A stretch of 64,000 nt of DNA. Origin: Paenibacillaceae bacterium (GTDB lineage Bacteria; Bacillota; Clostridia; Lachnospirales; Lachnospiraceae). The notes below the pieces were generated by a model. The model was not told the DNA's origin. It ran no database searches and worked only from the letters and a program-made list of their open reading frames with translations. The stretch spans positions 45,380 through 109,379 of the forward strand of contig SVDU01000018.1 of NCBI GenBank assembly GCA_015057705.1. Direction: 5' to 3'. Below, in pieces: positions 26,888 through 35,901 of this stretch. The first letter of the stretch is position 1, and each line of letters starts with the position of its first letter. The translations under genes and the position numbers were made by a program.

Positions 26888-28453
26888 ATGAATTTTTGGA
26901 CTTATATTGGAGACAGTTACCCGCAGATCATAACCTTGCTGATTGAACATGTGAAGCTGACAGCAATTTCCGTAGGACTTGCAATATTAATCGGTGTGCC
27001 TCTTGGAATATTAATCGCCTATGCATCAAAAGCCAATAAACCAGTGCTGACAGCAGCTAATATTATTCAGGCCATACCAAGTATGGCATTGCTGGGATTT
27101 ATGATTCCGCTGCTAGGTATCGGTACCGTTCCCGCAATTGTTGCGGTTGTTCTTTATTCTCTGCTTCCCATCATAAAAAACACCTATACAGGTATCGAAA
27201 ATTTAAATCCACAGACAATTGAAGCAGCCAGAGGAATTGGCTTAACGCCCTTACAGGTTCTGACAAAGGTTCAGATCCCTCTTGCACTTCCGGTAATTAT
27301 GGCAGGAGTGAGAATCGCATCTGTCACGGCAGTAGGACTTATGACCATGGCTGCATTTATCGGAGCAGGTGGACTGGGTTATCTTGTCTTTTCCGGAATC
27401 AGGACAGTGAATAACAACCAGATTCTGGCAGGAGCCATTCCGGCTTGTATGCTTGCTTTGACGGTTGATGCTATCATCGGACTGGTTGAAAAACTGGTTA
27501 CCCCCATCAGCCTGCAAAAGGGAGACAGAGCAGAGAAAATAAAGAAAAGAACCGTTCAGAAAGCCAGCCTTGGTGCAGCAGCAGTTCTGCTTGCAGCAGT
27601 GTTTTTATTTACTTCAATCGGCACGGGCAATCAGGCGGGCAGGACCATTTCCATTGGCTCTAAGGATTTTACGGAACAGGAAATATTGGGAAATCTGGTG
27701 GCAGATTTAGTAGAAGCAAGAACGGATATAAAAGTAAACCGCAGGCTGAGCCTGGGCGGAACTCAGGTTTGTGCAGGCGCGCTAAAAAGCGGAGATATTG
27801 ATCTTTATATAGAATATAGCGGAACCGCATATACAGATATGTTAAAATATCCGCCAATCAGTGATATGGAGAAGGTTTATGAAACCGTGAAAAAAGAATA
27901 TGGAGAGCGTTTTGATCTTGCTGTTTTAAAACAAATGCAGTTTAACAATACTTATGTACTTGCAGTCAGCCAGGAGACTGCTAAGAAATATGAAATCGGA
28001 ACAGTCAGTGATTTATCCGGGATAGCAGGTACTATGACTTCTGGCACCACGTTTGAGTTTTCCAATAGAGAAGACGGCCTCAATGGAATTGAGAATGCTT
28101 ATGGATTTAAAATGGGTAAAAAACTTACCATAGACGGTTCACCCCGCTATACCGCACTGGCTGGCAAAGAGGTGGATGTGGTGGACGCATTCGCCACGGA
28201 CGGTCTTTTAAAGAAATTTCAGTTAAAGACGCTGACCGATGACAAACATTTTTTCCCTCCATACTTTGCAATGCCTGTGATAAGGGAAGAAGCACTGAAA
28301 GAGTGTCCGGAGTTACCAGGATTGTTAGAAGAACTGGGAGAGTTACTCACAGACGATGTTATGGTGGAACTAAACTATAAAGTGGATGAACTGCAGCAGA
28401 CCCCGGAAAAGGTGGCGGGAGATTTCTTAAGAGAAAACGGGCTGGTATCATGA
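26888..28453 (+). CDS. Osmoprotectant ABC permease fused to substrate-binding domain (OpuCB-OpuCC-like)
   Basis: The 521-residue membrane protein joins a permease domain (about 1-205, six hydrophobic segments, with the EAARGIGLTPLQVL coupling loop) to a quaternary-amine-binding domain (about 252-521, ISIGSKDFTEQEILG ... DLYIEYSGTAYTDML ... VDVVDAFATDGLL). The binding domain is tethered outside by the last transmembrane segment, and its YIEYSGT pattern is typical of OpuCC/ProX binding pockets. The start codon directly follows the stop of the ATPase gene. Such fusions assemble as a dimer with two ATPases. Confidence 0.93.
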   Translation: MNFWTYIGDSYPQIITLLIEHVKLTAISVGLAILIGVPLGILIAYASKANKPVLTAANIIQAIPSMALLGFMIPLLGIGTVPAIVAVVLYSLLPIIKNTYTGIENLNPQTIEAARGIGLTPLQVLTKVQIPLALPVIMAGVRIASVTAVGLMTMAAFIGAGGLGYLVFSGIRTVNNNQILAGAIPACMLALTVDAIIGLVEKLVTPISLQKGDRAEKIKKRTVQKASLGAAAVLLAAVFLFTSIGTGNQAGRTISIGSKDFTEQEILGNLVADLVEARTDIKVNRRLSLGGTQVCAGALKSGDIDLYIEYSGTAYTDMLKYPPISDMEKVYETVKKEYGERFDLAVLKQMQFNNTYVLAVSQETAKKYEIGTVSDLSGIAGTMTSGTTFEFSNREDGLNGIENAYGFKMGKKLTIDGSPRYTALAGKEVDVVDAFATDGLLKKFQLKTLTDDKHFFPPYFAMPVIREEALKECPELPGLLEELGELLTDDVMVELNYKVDELQQTPEKVAGDFLRENGLVS

Positions 28454-28725
28454 TTTTTTCTTTTGTGTTGTTTTTTATTCTTTCCCAGTGCTTTTGCCGC
28501 CCGGGTATATGCAGGCTGCTTGCTGGAGAGAAGGAACTGACACAGAAGGAAGTATGGATTAGTTACGCTTTTGGAACGTATTTACGGGCAGATGCATTTC
28601 TTCTTTTTCTTTTATGGACATTAAGCTTTTTTTCTATCCCTTATCTTTATCAGGGAACTGGTATCCTTTTTCTGATTGCTGCATTACTTTTTCTTAAAAG
28701 GCTGATTAAAATTTTAAATTTATAA
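28450..28725 (+). CDS. Small membrane protein coupled to the osmoprotectant transporter
   Basis: The 91-residue product has three hydrophobic segments (IFSFVLFFILSQCF, DAFLLFLLWTLSFFSIP, GILFLIAALLFLKRL) and no family I recognise. Its ATG overlaps the stop of the fused permease gene (ATGA), so it is co-translated with the transporter. It could be an accessory subunit, but this is inference. Confidence 0.65.
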   Translation: MIFSFVLFFILSQCFCRPGICRLLAGEKELTQKEVWISYAFGTYLRADAFLLFLLWTLSFFSIPYLYQGTGILFLIAALLFLKRLIKILNL

Positions 28726-28738
28726 TGATTATCAGGTG

Positions 28739-28775
28739 ACTGCTGTAAGGAAAATACGTTCTTGCAGCAGTTTTT
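28739..28775 (+). terminator. Rho-independent terminator
   Basis: ACTGCTGTAAG pairs with CTTGCAGCAGT (one mismatch) and is followed by TTTT, ending the osmoprotectant operon. Confidence 0.85.
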
Positions 28776-28842
28776 ACGATTTATCTGGAAAAATTTAGAA
28801 ATTTATAAGAATTTTTATATTTAATTCATTATAACACCCCGC

Positions 28843-28848
28843 TATAAT
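28843..28848 (+). promoter_or_regulatory. Putative -10 element of the MacAB-like operon
   Basis: TATAAT lies 37 bases before the start codon of the membrane fusion gene. No good -35 box is visible at 17 bases. Confidence 0.4.
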
Positions 28849-28884
28849 AGGATAGAGACAGAAAGCGATATGGAGGGAACGAGC

Positions 28885-30264
28885 ATGAAATTTTTCAGGA
28901 AGAAAATAGAAGAAGAGATGCAAGTGGCGCAAGCCGGTCCTATGGCCGATGATGACTTTGAAAAAGAATTGGAGCATCTGATGACTGAGGAGCATGGGGG
29001 TAAAAAGAAGAAAAAGCTTTTTAAGAAAAAATGGAGCAGAAAAAAGAAAATTATTGTGGGCTCTGCAGTTACTGTAGTGTTCCTTTTTATTGCCTTTAGA
29101 AGTGTAGCGGGCGGAAAAAGTGCGGTTATGCCGGTTACAGCAACACCATTAAAAAAAGGTGAAGTTACGGAAGTTCTTTCTGTAAGCGGTCCGGTACAGG
29201 GAACGGACAGTGTGGAGGTGGTTTCCAATTTACATGCTGAGATCCTGGAACTACGGGTAAAAGAGGGTGACAAGGTAGAGAAGGGGCAGCTGTTAGCCAC
29301 TCTTGATGATAAGGATGCGAAAAAAGGTGTGGATATAGCCCAGAATGCTTATGATCTTGCTGTCAGTACATATAAAGATAAACAGCTGGAAGCAGAAAAC
29401 GGCTATGCCAAGGCAAAGCAGGAGTTTGAGACTGCAAAAGCAAATTATAACAGAACCCTCCTTCTTTATCAGGGAGGAAGTGCGACAGGAGTTGAGTTAG
29501 AGACTGCTACTAATTCCATGAATAACGCAGCCAGGGAACTTACCACCTATACGATTAAAGATGGGAAACCGGTAGCCAATGAATCCTATTCTCTGCAGAT
29601 TGAAAAAGAAGCATTTGAGCTGGAGCAGAAAAAAGAAGCACTGGAGAATACAAAAGTAACCAGCCCGATTGCAGGAACTGTAGTAAGGGTAAATTGCAAG
29701 GTGGGACGTTTTGCGGATAAAACCGATGATGATAAGCCCATGTTTATCATTAATAACCTGGATGTCCTTGAGATGAAAATTAACGTAAGTGAATATTCCA
29801 TAGGTAAGGTGAAAGTAGGGCAGCCGGTAGCTATTAACGCAGATATCTTAAATGGTGATACAGTAAAAGGAGAAGTAACTGATATTTCACCGACTGGAGA
29901 AGAAAAGGGAGGCGGTTCCACAGAACGTGTTATCCCAACCACGATTCGTATTATTGACCAGAATACAAAGCTGATTGCGGGAATTACGGCAAAGGCCAAA
30001 ATAGAACTGCAAAAAGCAGAAGATGCATGGGTAGTTCCTATTTCGGCACTTATTCAGAATCCCGATGGAACTATGGCAGTAGCCTCCGTTGTTAATAACA
30101 CAGTAAAATACATACCAGTAAAGACCGGTGTAGAAAGCGATATTGAAGCGGAGATTATTCCGGACGAAGAGGGTGCCTTAACAGAAGGTCTGCAGCTGAT
30201 TGAAGCTCCATCCCCCATGATTACAGATGGAATGACGGTACACGTGCTTCCGTCTCAGCAGTAG
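28885..30264 (+). CDS. Membrane fusion protein of a MacAB-like exporter
   Basis: The 459-residue protein has a Lys-rich cytoplasmic head, one transmembrane segment (IIVGSAVTVVFLFIAF), a biotinyl-lipoyl-like half motif (ILELRVKEGDKVEKGQLLATLDD), a coiled-coil hairpin (about 150-255) and the second half motif (VTSPIAGTVVRVNCKVG), followed by beta-barrel domains. It is the periplasmic-adaptor-type (HlyD/MacA/YknX) component. ATG 28885 is chosen because GGAGGG lies upstream; the frame also opens at 28870. The next three genes encode the ATPase and permeases. Confidence 0.9.
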   Translation: MKFFRKKIEEEMQVAQAGPMADDDFEKELEHLMTEEHGGKKKKKLFKKKWSRKKKIIVGSAVTVVFLFIAFRSVAGGKSAVMPVTATPLKKGEVTEVLSVSGPVQGTDSVEVVSNLHAEILELRVKEGDKVEKGQLLATLDDKDAKKGVDIAQNAYDLAVSTYKDKQLEAENGYAKAKQEFETAKANYNRTLLLYQGGSATGVELETATNSMNNAARELTTYTIKDGKPVANESYSLQIEKEAFELEQKKEALENTKVTSPIAGTVVRVNCKVGRFADKTDDDKPMFIINNLDVLEMKINVSEYSIGKVKVGQPVAINADILNGDTVKGEVTDISPTGEEKGGGSTERVIPTTIRIIDQNTKLIAGITAKAKIELQKAEDAWVVPISALIQNPDGTMAVASVVNNTVKYIPVKTGVESDIEAEIIPDEEGALTEGLQLIEAPSPMITDGMTVHVLPSQQ

Positions 30265-30276
30265 GGAGGATGTTAT

Positions 30277-31086
30277 ATGTGGAAAAAGAAAGAAGTGATA
30301 CCTGACTATATCACCCAGAATGTCAGCGAAGATCTTATAAAACTGGTTGATATGGTAAAGATCTATGATACCGGTTCCATTAAGGTTCTGGGATTAAAAC
30401 GGGTAAACTTAACAATAAAGCGTGGCGAGTTTGTCGCCATTATGGGGCAGTCAGGTTCAGGAAAATCAACACTGATGAATATACTTGGCTGTCTGGACCG
30501 TCCCACCATGGGACATTATTTTCTGGATGGCATTGATACAGCGGATCTACCTTCTGATGATTTATCTGCTATCAGAAATCGTAAAATCGGATTCGTTTTT
30601 CAGTCCTTTAACTTAATATCCAGAACATCGGCTTTAAAGAATGTGGAGCTTCCCATGACCTATGCCCACATTTCTAAAAAAGCGAGAGAAAAAAGAGCGC
30701 TTGAACTTTTGGAACGGGTAGGTCTGGGAACCAGATACGAACATATGCCCAATGAATTGTCCGGAGGTCAGAGACAGAGGGTTGCCATAGCCAGAGCGCT
30801 GGCTAATGAACCGCCCCTGATACTTGCAGATGAGCCCACTGGTAATTTAGACTCGGCTTCCTCTGTGGAAATCATGGAATTGTTTTCCAAGCTGCATAAC
30901 GAGGGAGCAACGGTAGTATTGGTTACTCACGAAGAAGATATAGCCGCGTTTACCAACCGGATTATTCGATTCCGGGATGGAAGCCTGGTCAGTGATACAC
31001 CCAATATTCCGGTATCAAAGCGGGAGAAAGAAGAGCCGGAAGAGCCGGAAGAGCCAGAGTATCAGAGTGGGGATGCATTATGCTGA
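30277..31086 (+). CDS. ABC transporter ATP-binding protein, MacB/LolD type
   Basis: The 269-residue ATPase carries Walker A MGQSGSGKST, the Q loop FVFQSFNLI, signature LSGGQRQRV, Walker B LILADEPTGNLDS and the H loop VLVTHEED. The TGNLDS and SFNL motifs mark the MacB/LolD/YknY family. The tail is a run of EEPEEPE-type acidic residues. It overlaps the first permease gene by seven bases. Confidence 0.93.
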   Translation: MWKKKEVIPDYITQNVSEDLIKLVDMVKIYDTGSIKVLGLKRVNLTIKRGEFVAIMGQSGSGKSTLMNILGCLDRPTMGHYFLDGIDTADLPSDDLSAIRNRKIGFVFQSFNLISRTSALKNVELPMTYAHISKKAREKRALELLERVGLGTRYEHMPNELSGGQRQRVAIARALANEPPLILADEPTGNLDSASSVEIMELFSKLHNEGATVVLVTHEEDIAAFTNRIIRFRDGSLVSDTPNIPVSKREKEEPEEPEEPEYQSGDALC

Positions 31087-32288
31087 GAGAAAATATGAGT
31101 ATGGCGTTACACGCCATTAGATCTAATAAAATGCGTTCATTTCTCACTATGCTGGGCATCATTATCGGTATCGGCGCAGTGATTGCCATTGTGTCTGTTG
31201 GAGACAGCATGAGAAATGTTTTTACGGATGCGTATAAAGATGTAGGAATTAACCGGGCCTTGATTCTGGTATCCTGGGAAGTGACCGATTTCCGAAATTC
31301 CGATTATTTTGACCGGGATGAGCTGGAACGGGTGAAAGAGGTCTTTCATGATAAGATCTCGTATATTGACACCAATTCCAGCGCAGATACAGAAGCGATA
31401 AACCGCTTAAAAAAGGTGAAATATGATTTTCAGGGAGTAGACTATAATTATACGGACGTTCAGCCCCAGAATATTATATACGGCAGGTTTATCAATGAAG
31501 CAGATGTAAAAAAAGCGGCAAACCATGTGGTCCTGGAAGATAAGGGGGCAGTGGAACTCTTTGGAACGGCTGACTGCGTAGGACGTACGTTCCGCATGAC
31601 TGTTAATAAGAACACTCAGGAATTTACCGTGGTGGGAGTGTATCACAAAGACTTATCGCCTATGGCTGCCATGCTGCTTAATAATGGGCAGAAGCAGGCC
31701 GGATTTATCCCCGACACTGTGGTAAGCCCAAAAGGCGACAGGTTTCAGGTGCTGAATTTTTATGTTCGTGACGGAGTGAACATGAAAGAATTTCAGCCTG
31801 AGATTGTCAGATATATTGCAAAGACAAAAGGCCGTAAAGATTCAGATATCCGTGTGATGTCTGTTGTAGATCAGATGGGAAGCGTAGATTCCAAGCTTTC
31901 AGCCATGTCTGCAGCGGTAGGTGGAATTGCAGCCATCTCTCTTTTAGTAGGGGGAATCGGGATCATGAACATCATGATGGTGTCGGTAACTGAGCGAACC
32001 AGAGAAATTGGAATCCGGAAAGCGCTTGGTGCCAGAACCAGGGATATCATGATTCAGTTTTTGACGGAGTCGGCACTGATGTCGGCATGTGGTGGTGTGA
32101 TTGGTATCATTCTTGGTGTGGCGATTGTAATGATTGGAGGAGCGGTTTTAAAAACAACCGTAATTGTAAGACCATCCGTAGTTGCTATGGCGGTGGGATT
32201 TTCCGGGCTGGTCGGTATATTTTTTGGAATTTACCCGGCTTCCAAGGCGGCGAAGGCAGATCCAATCGAGGCATTGAGGTATGAATAG
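31080..32288 (+). CDS. MacB-like ABC permease, first copy
   Basis: The 402-residue permease has the MacB/FtsX layout: an N-terminal helix (SFLTMLGIIIGIGAVIAIVSVGDSM), a large extracytoplasmic MacB_PCD domain (about 45-270) and three C-terminal helices. The motif ERTREIGIRKALGAR sits after the second helix, and the end reads GIYPASKAAKADPIEALRYE. It starts within the ATPase gene and is followed after nine bases by a close paralogue. Confidence 0.92.
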   Translation: MLRENMSMALHAIRSNKMRSFLTMLGIIIGIGAVIAIVSVGDSMRNVFTDAYKDVGINRALILVSWEVTDFRNSDYFDRDELERVKEVFHDKISYIDTNSSADTEAINRLKKVKYDFQGVDYNYTDVQPQNIIYGRFINEADVKKAANHVVLEDKGAVELFGTADCVGRTFRMTVNKNTQEFTVVGVYHKDLSPMAAMLLNNGQKQAGFIPDTVVSPKGDRFQVLNFYVRDGVNMKEFQPEIVRYIAKTKGRKDSDIRVMSVVDQMGSVDSKLSAMSAAVGGIAAISLLVGGIGIMNIMMVSVTERTREIGIRKALGARTRDIMIQFLTESALMSACGGVIGIILGVAIVMIGGAVLKTTVIVRPSVVAMAVGFSGLVGIFFGIYPASKAAKADPIEALRYE

Positions 32289-32297
32289 GAGGGAAGC

Positions 32298-33509
32298 ATG
32301 CTGTTTGAAAATATGACGATGGCAGTTCATGCCATAAAAGCGAACAAAATGAGATCTCTTCTTACCATGCTTGGGATTATCATTGGAATCGGATCGGTGA
32401 TTGCCATTGTATCCATTGGTGATACCATGCGATTTATGATTTCTGATATCTATAAAGATGTGGGAACAACCCTGGCTTATGTTTACATCTGGCCCTCTGA
32501 CGGCAGTGATATGAGACAAAGCGATTATTTCAGTGTGGATGATATTGACCGCATCAGGGAAGTTTACAAAGATGAGATCACTTATATAGACGGTAGTTCG
32601 CAGCAAAATGTGGAAGCTGTTTTTGGCAGAAACAAGGTAAAATTCGCCATGGAGGGGATTGATTCTAATTATCCCGATGTTCATAAGATTAACATCATAT
32701 ACGGCAGGAATTTAAATGAGGGAGATATAAAAGGCAGAAAAAATCACGTTGTTCTGGAAGCAAAAGGGGCGAAAGAGCTGTTTGGTACGGAGAATGCCGT
32801 AGGAAAATCTTTTCGGACGACCATTTATGGAGATACGGATGATTATGATGTGGTAGGAGTTTACCGCAAGGAAGAAAATCCATTTCTTGCTATGGTTAAC
32901 GGTTCGAGTGAGAATAAAGAAGGTTATCTGCCTGAGTCCATACTGGTATGGCCCAATGATACGATTTACAATATCAGGCTTTATGCAAAAGAAGGTACTG
33001 ATATGAAAGCTTTTTCTGACCGTTTCTCTCAGTATATAGCCAAGAGCAAAAACAGAAAGAGAGAGGATGTTACCTTTTACTCCGTATCCAGCGAAATGGG
33101 AAGCGCGGACCAGATTATGGGTGGTCTGTCTGCGGCCGTAGGAGGCATAGCAGCAATTTCTCTTCTGGTAGGCGGAATCGGAATCATGAATATTATGCTG
33201 GTTTCTGTTACAGAGCGGACCCGGGAAATCGGTATCAGAAAGGCTCTTGGAGCAAAAACCTGGGATGTTATGGTCCAGTTTCTCACTGAATCGGCCATAC
33301 TTTCTGCAATGGGGGGAATCATCGGTGTTATTACGGGAGCAGGACTTGTTTTTCTTGGAGGTACCCTTCTTGGAATGACAGTAGTCATCAAACCAATGGT
33401 AATTATTATTGCGGTTGGATTTTCTGCGCTGGTGGGTGTGTTTTTTGGAATTTACCCGGCATCCAAAGCGGCAGGGAAAGATCCCATTGAGGCCTTACGA
33501 TATGAGTAA
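32298..33509 (+). CDS. MacB-like ABC permease, second copy
   Basis: The 403-residue paralogue shares the layout and most motifs of the gene before it (SLLTMLGIIIGIGSVIAIVSIGDTM, ERTREIGIRKALGAKT, GIYPASKAAGKDPIEALRYE), while the extracytoplasmic domain has diverged more. It probably arose by tandem duplication and forms a heterodimeric channel with the first copy. GGAGG precedes its ATG. Confidence 0.92.
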   Translation: MLFENMTMAVHAIKANKMRSLLTMLGIIIGIGSVIAIVSIGDTMRFMISDIYKDVGTTLAYVYIWPSDGSDMRQSDYFSVDDIDRIREVYKDEITYIDGSSQQNVEAVFGRNKVKFAMEGIDSNYPDVHKINIIYGRNLNEGDIKGRKNHVVLEAKGAKELFGTENAVGKSFRTTIYGDTDDYDVVGVYRKEENPFLAMVNGSSENKEGYLPESILVWPNDTIYNIRLYAKEGTDMKAFSDRFSQYIAKSKNRKREDVTFYSVSSEMGSADQIMGGLSAAVGGIAAISLLVGGIGIMNIMLVSVTERTREIGIRKALGAKTWDVMVQFLTESAILSAMGGIIGVITGAGLVFLGGTLLGMTVVIKPMVIIIAVGFSALVGVFFGIYPASKAAGKDPIEALRYE

Positions 33510-33539
33510 AAAGCGCAGCAGGCATGCTGTGCTTTTTTT
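33509..33539 (+). terminator. Rho-independent terminator
   Basis: AAAAGCGCAGCA pairs with TGCTGTGCTTTT around GGCA with a long T run, directly after the second permease gene. Confidence 0.9.
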
Positions 33540-33586
33540 CTGAAAAATAAAAAATTCCTTAAAGACTCGCAAAGTAAAAGGTTCTA

Positions 33587-33595
33587 TGCTATAAT
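33587..33595 (+). promoter_or_regulatory. Extended -10 promoter of the cdaA cluster
   Basis: TGCTATAAT is a perfect extended -10 element 35 bases before the start codon at 33630. The -35 position (TCGCAA) is weak. Confidence 0.55.
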
Positions 33596-33629
33596 AGGGT
33601 GATATCTTATGGTATAGTGAGGAGACTAT

Positions 33630-34058
33630 ATGCTGAGTGAAGAAAAAATTAAGATCATGACTAATCTCGCGATGTTTGAGAAACATGAAGGTAAGAGAAT
33701 ATTTCCGATTAACCGGTACTTCAAAAGTGACTATGTCAGCAGCAAGCTGTTCCGCTCCTTTTTCAGCTACACCTTTAGTTTTTTGTCCTGCCTTCTTTTA
33801 TGGGGACTTTATTACATGGAGCGGTGGCTGAATACCATGGATTTAAAGAGCCTGACAGGAACGGGAATCAGAATTGGTATCATTTATGCTGTCGGTCTTG
33901 CGGTATATCTTGGGATCAGCATATATATATATATGAAGCGTTACGAATATGCAAGCCGGGGAATGAAGGTTTATCTGGCAAAATTAAAGAGACTGGACAA
34001 GCGCTATGATGGAAACACCAGATCAATAAAAAGAATAAAAGGAGGGCGTACATCATGA
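33630..34058 (+). CDS. Uncharacterised membrane protein upstream of cdaA (first)
   Basis: The 142-residue protein has an amphipathic N-terminal region (residues 1-45, with NRYFKSDYVSSKLFRSFF), two hydrophobic segments (FSYTFSFLSCLLLWGLYYM and IGIIYAVGLAVYLGISIYIYM) and a basic tail (KLKRLDKRYDGNTRS). I know no family name. GAGGAG precedes the ATG. It overlaps the next gene by four bases (ATGA) and lies in one transcription unit with the c-di-AMP synthase. Confidence 0.65.
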   Translation: MLSEEKIKIMTNLAMFEKHEGKRIFPINRYFKSDYVSSKLFRSFFSYTFSFLSCLLLWGLYYMERWLNTMDLKSLTGTGIRIGIIYAVGLAVYLGISIYIYMKRYEYASRGMKVYLAKLKRLDKRYDGNTRSIKRIKGGRTS

Positions 34059-35002
34059 TGGGCCTTCTTGTGTTAAGAGAACGACTGAAAGAGTTTTATG
34101 CAAGGTATGGAATCTATATCACTCCTGTTATCAAGTTTATATTCAGTTTCCTGGCATTTTCTTTGATGAACAAGAATATTGGATTTATGACGAAGCTGAC
34201 AGAACCGTTTATACCACTGGTTCTGGCTTTGGTCTGCTCATTTCTGCCTTATGGTGCCATTTCTTTTGTGGCAGCCAGCTTTATGCTCGCCCATTTATCA
34301 GGTATCTCACTGGAAGTTACTCTGGTTATGGCTGTGTTTATACTGGTGGTTGGTCTTTTGTATTATGGCTTCCAGCCGGGAGACAGCTATCTGCTGGTAT
34401 TGACACCGGTTTTTTTCCTGTTAAAGATACCCTATGCGATACCCCTGATTGTAGGGCTTTCCGGAGGAATTGTTTCCGTAATCCCGGTAGGGTGCGGTGT
34501 TTTTATCTATTTTACCCTTCTGTATGTAAAACAGAATGCAGGAGTTTTGACCAATGATTTATCCGCAGATGAGATGCAGAAGTTCATGCAGCTGATGAAA
34601 AGCCTGCTGGCCAATAAACTGATGTTAATTATGGTGCTTGCTTTTGTTTTGGCACTGTTAATTGTGGTGATAATCAAAGGGCTGTCTATGGATTATTCCT
34701 GGGTAGTGGCGATTATCGCCGGTACCATTGCACAGCTTAGTGTTATTTTCATCGGAGATATCACAGCGGATGTGTCAGTATCAGTACTTGGGCTCTTTGG
34801 AGGAGTGTTTGTTTCCCTCATACTGGCCGGGATTTATACTTTTTTTGTATTTACAGTGGATTATACACGTACGGAGTACGTACAGTTTGAAGATGATGAC
34901 TATTATTATTATGTCAAGGCGGTTCCAAAGCTGACAGTCAGCACCCCTGATGTAAAAGTTCAAAGAATAAATGCCAGAAAGCTCCAGAGACCGCAAAGGT
35001 AA
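34055..35002 (+). CDS. Uncharacterised polytopic membrane protein upstream of cdaA (second)
   Basis: The 315-residue protein has about eight to nine transmembrane segments with a Pro/Gly-rich centre (IPYAIPLIVGLSGGIVSVIPVG as two adjacent helices) and a loop containing NDLSADEMQKFMQLMKSLL. The cytoplasmic tail is acidic and aromatic (QFEDDDYYYYVKAVPKL) and then basic. No transporter family is certain from motifs. It is followed 26 bases later by cdaA with a GGGAGGTG site, so a part in c-di-AMP or envelope homeostasis is possible but unproven. Confidence 0.6.
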   Translation: MMGLLVLRERLKEFYARYGIYITPVIKFIFSFLAFSLMNKNIGFMTKLTEPFIPLVLALVCSFLPYGAISFVAASFMLAHLSGISLEVTLVMAVFILVVGLLYYGFQPGDSYLLVLTPVFFLLKIPYAIPLIVGLSGGIVSVIPVGCGVFIYFTLLYVKQNAGVLTNDLSADEMQKFMQLMKSLLANKLMLIMVLAFVLALLIVVIIKGLSMDYSWVVAIIAGTIAQLSVIFIGDITADVSVSVLGLFGGVFVSLILAGIYTFFVFTVDYTRTEYVQFEDDDYYYYVKAVPKLTVSTPDVKVQRINARKLQRPQR

Positions 35003-35028
35003 GAAGAACAAAAAGGGAGGTGGATCAC

Positions 35029-35901
35029 ATGGCAAATTTTTTAGATAAGATGTATTCCTGGGTATCATTCCTTCCCAGAATTTCAAAGACGAATCTGGTT
35101 GAGATTATTATCATAGCTGTTTTGCTGTATGAGCTTCTGACCTGGATTATGAATACAAGAGCCTGGACCCTGTTAAAAGGGATCATAGTAATCTTTGTAT
35201 TCTATGTCTTTGCTTACGTTTTCCGTTTGGATAATATTTTCTGGATACTCAATAAGATTGCTGCTCCGGCAGTAACCATGGTAATTGTGATCTTCCAGCC
35301 GGAACTTCGCAAGGCGCTTGAACAGCTGGGAAGCAAGAATCCATTTACCGGAATTCTTACGTTTGACGATGGGAGAGATAATTCCGGATTTACCGATAAG
35401 ACCATTAATGAACTGGTGAAAGCCACCTTTGAGATGGCGAAAGTTAAGACAGGAGCCCTGATTGTAATCGAACGCAGCGATTCCTTAAAAGAGATTGAGC
35501 GGACTGGAATCGAAGTGGGCGGAGTTGTGAGCAGCCAGCTTCTTATTAACATATTCGAACATAATACCCCTCTTCATGACGGTGCTGTGGTTGTCAGGGG
35601 GAACAGGGTAGCAGCAGCGACCTGTTATCTTCCCCTGTCTGATAACATGACCATCAGTAAAGATCTGGGAACCAGACACAGGGCAGCGGTTGGAGTCAGT
35701 GAAGTCAGTGACAGCCTGACCATCGTGGTTTCTGAGGAAACCGGACGGGTAACGGTTGCGTTAGAGGGAGGATTAAAGCGGATAGCAGATGCAGATATGC
35801 TGAGAACCATTCTGGCAGGAGTCAAGCAGGCGGGAGAGGAAGGAAGCAGGTTCAGGATTTTGAAGGGAAGGCGTAAGAATGAAGGAAAAGCTGTTAAATA
35901 A
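35029..35901 (+). CDS. cdaA: Diadenylate cyclase CdaA
   Basis: The 290-residue membrane enzyme makes cyclic di-AMP from two ATP. Residues 20-95 contain three transmembrane helices (VEIIIIAVLLYELLTWI, LKGIIVIFVFYVFAYVF, AAPAVTMVIVIFQPELR). The DAC domain carries the D-G-A motif at 184-186 (LHDGAVVV) and R-H-R at 216-218 (GTRHRAAVG), both needed for catalysis. ATG 35029 follows GGGAGGTG; a GTG at 35020 lies inside that site. The end overlaps the ybbR-family gene by 23 bases. C-di-AMP controls potassium and osmolyte uptake in Firmicutes, which links it to the BusR-like and OpuC-like genes of this window. Confidence 0.96.
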   Translation: MANFLDKMYSWVSFLPRISKTNLVEIIIIAVLLYELLTWIMNTRAWTLLKGIIVIFVFYVFAYVFRLDNIFWILNKIAAPAVTMVIVIFQPELRKALEQLGSKNPFTGILTFDDGRDNSGFTDKTINELVKATFEMAKVKTGALIVIERSDSLKEIERTGIEVGGVVSSQLLINIFEHNTPLHDGAVVVRGNRVAAATCYLPLSDNMTISKDLGTRHRAAVGVSEVSDSLTIVVSEETGRVTVALEGGLKRIADADMLRTILAGVKQAGEEGSRFRILKGRRKNEGKAVK

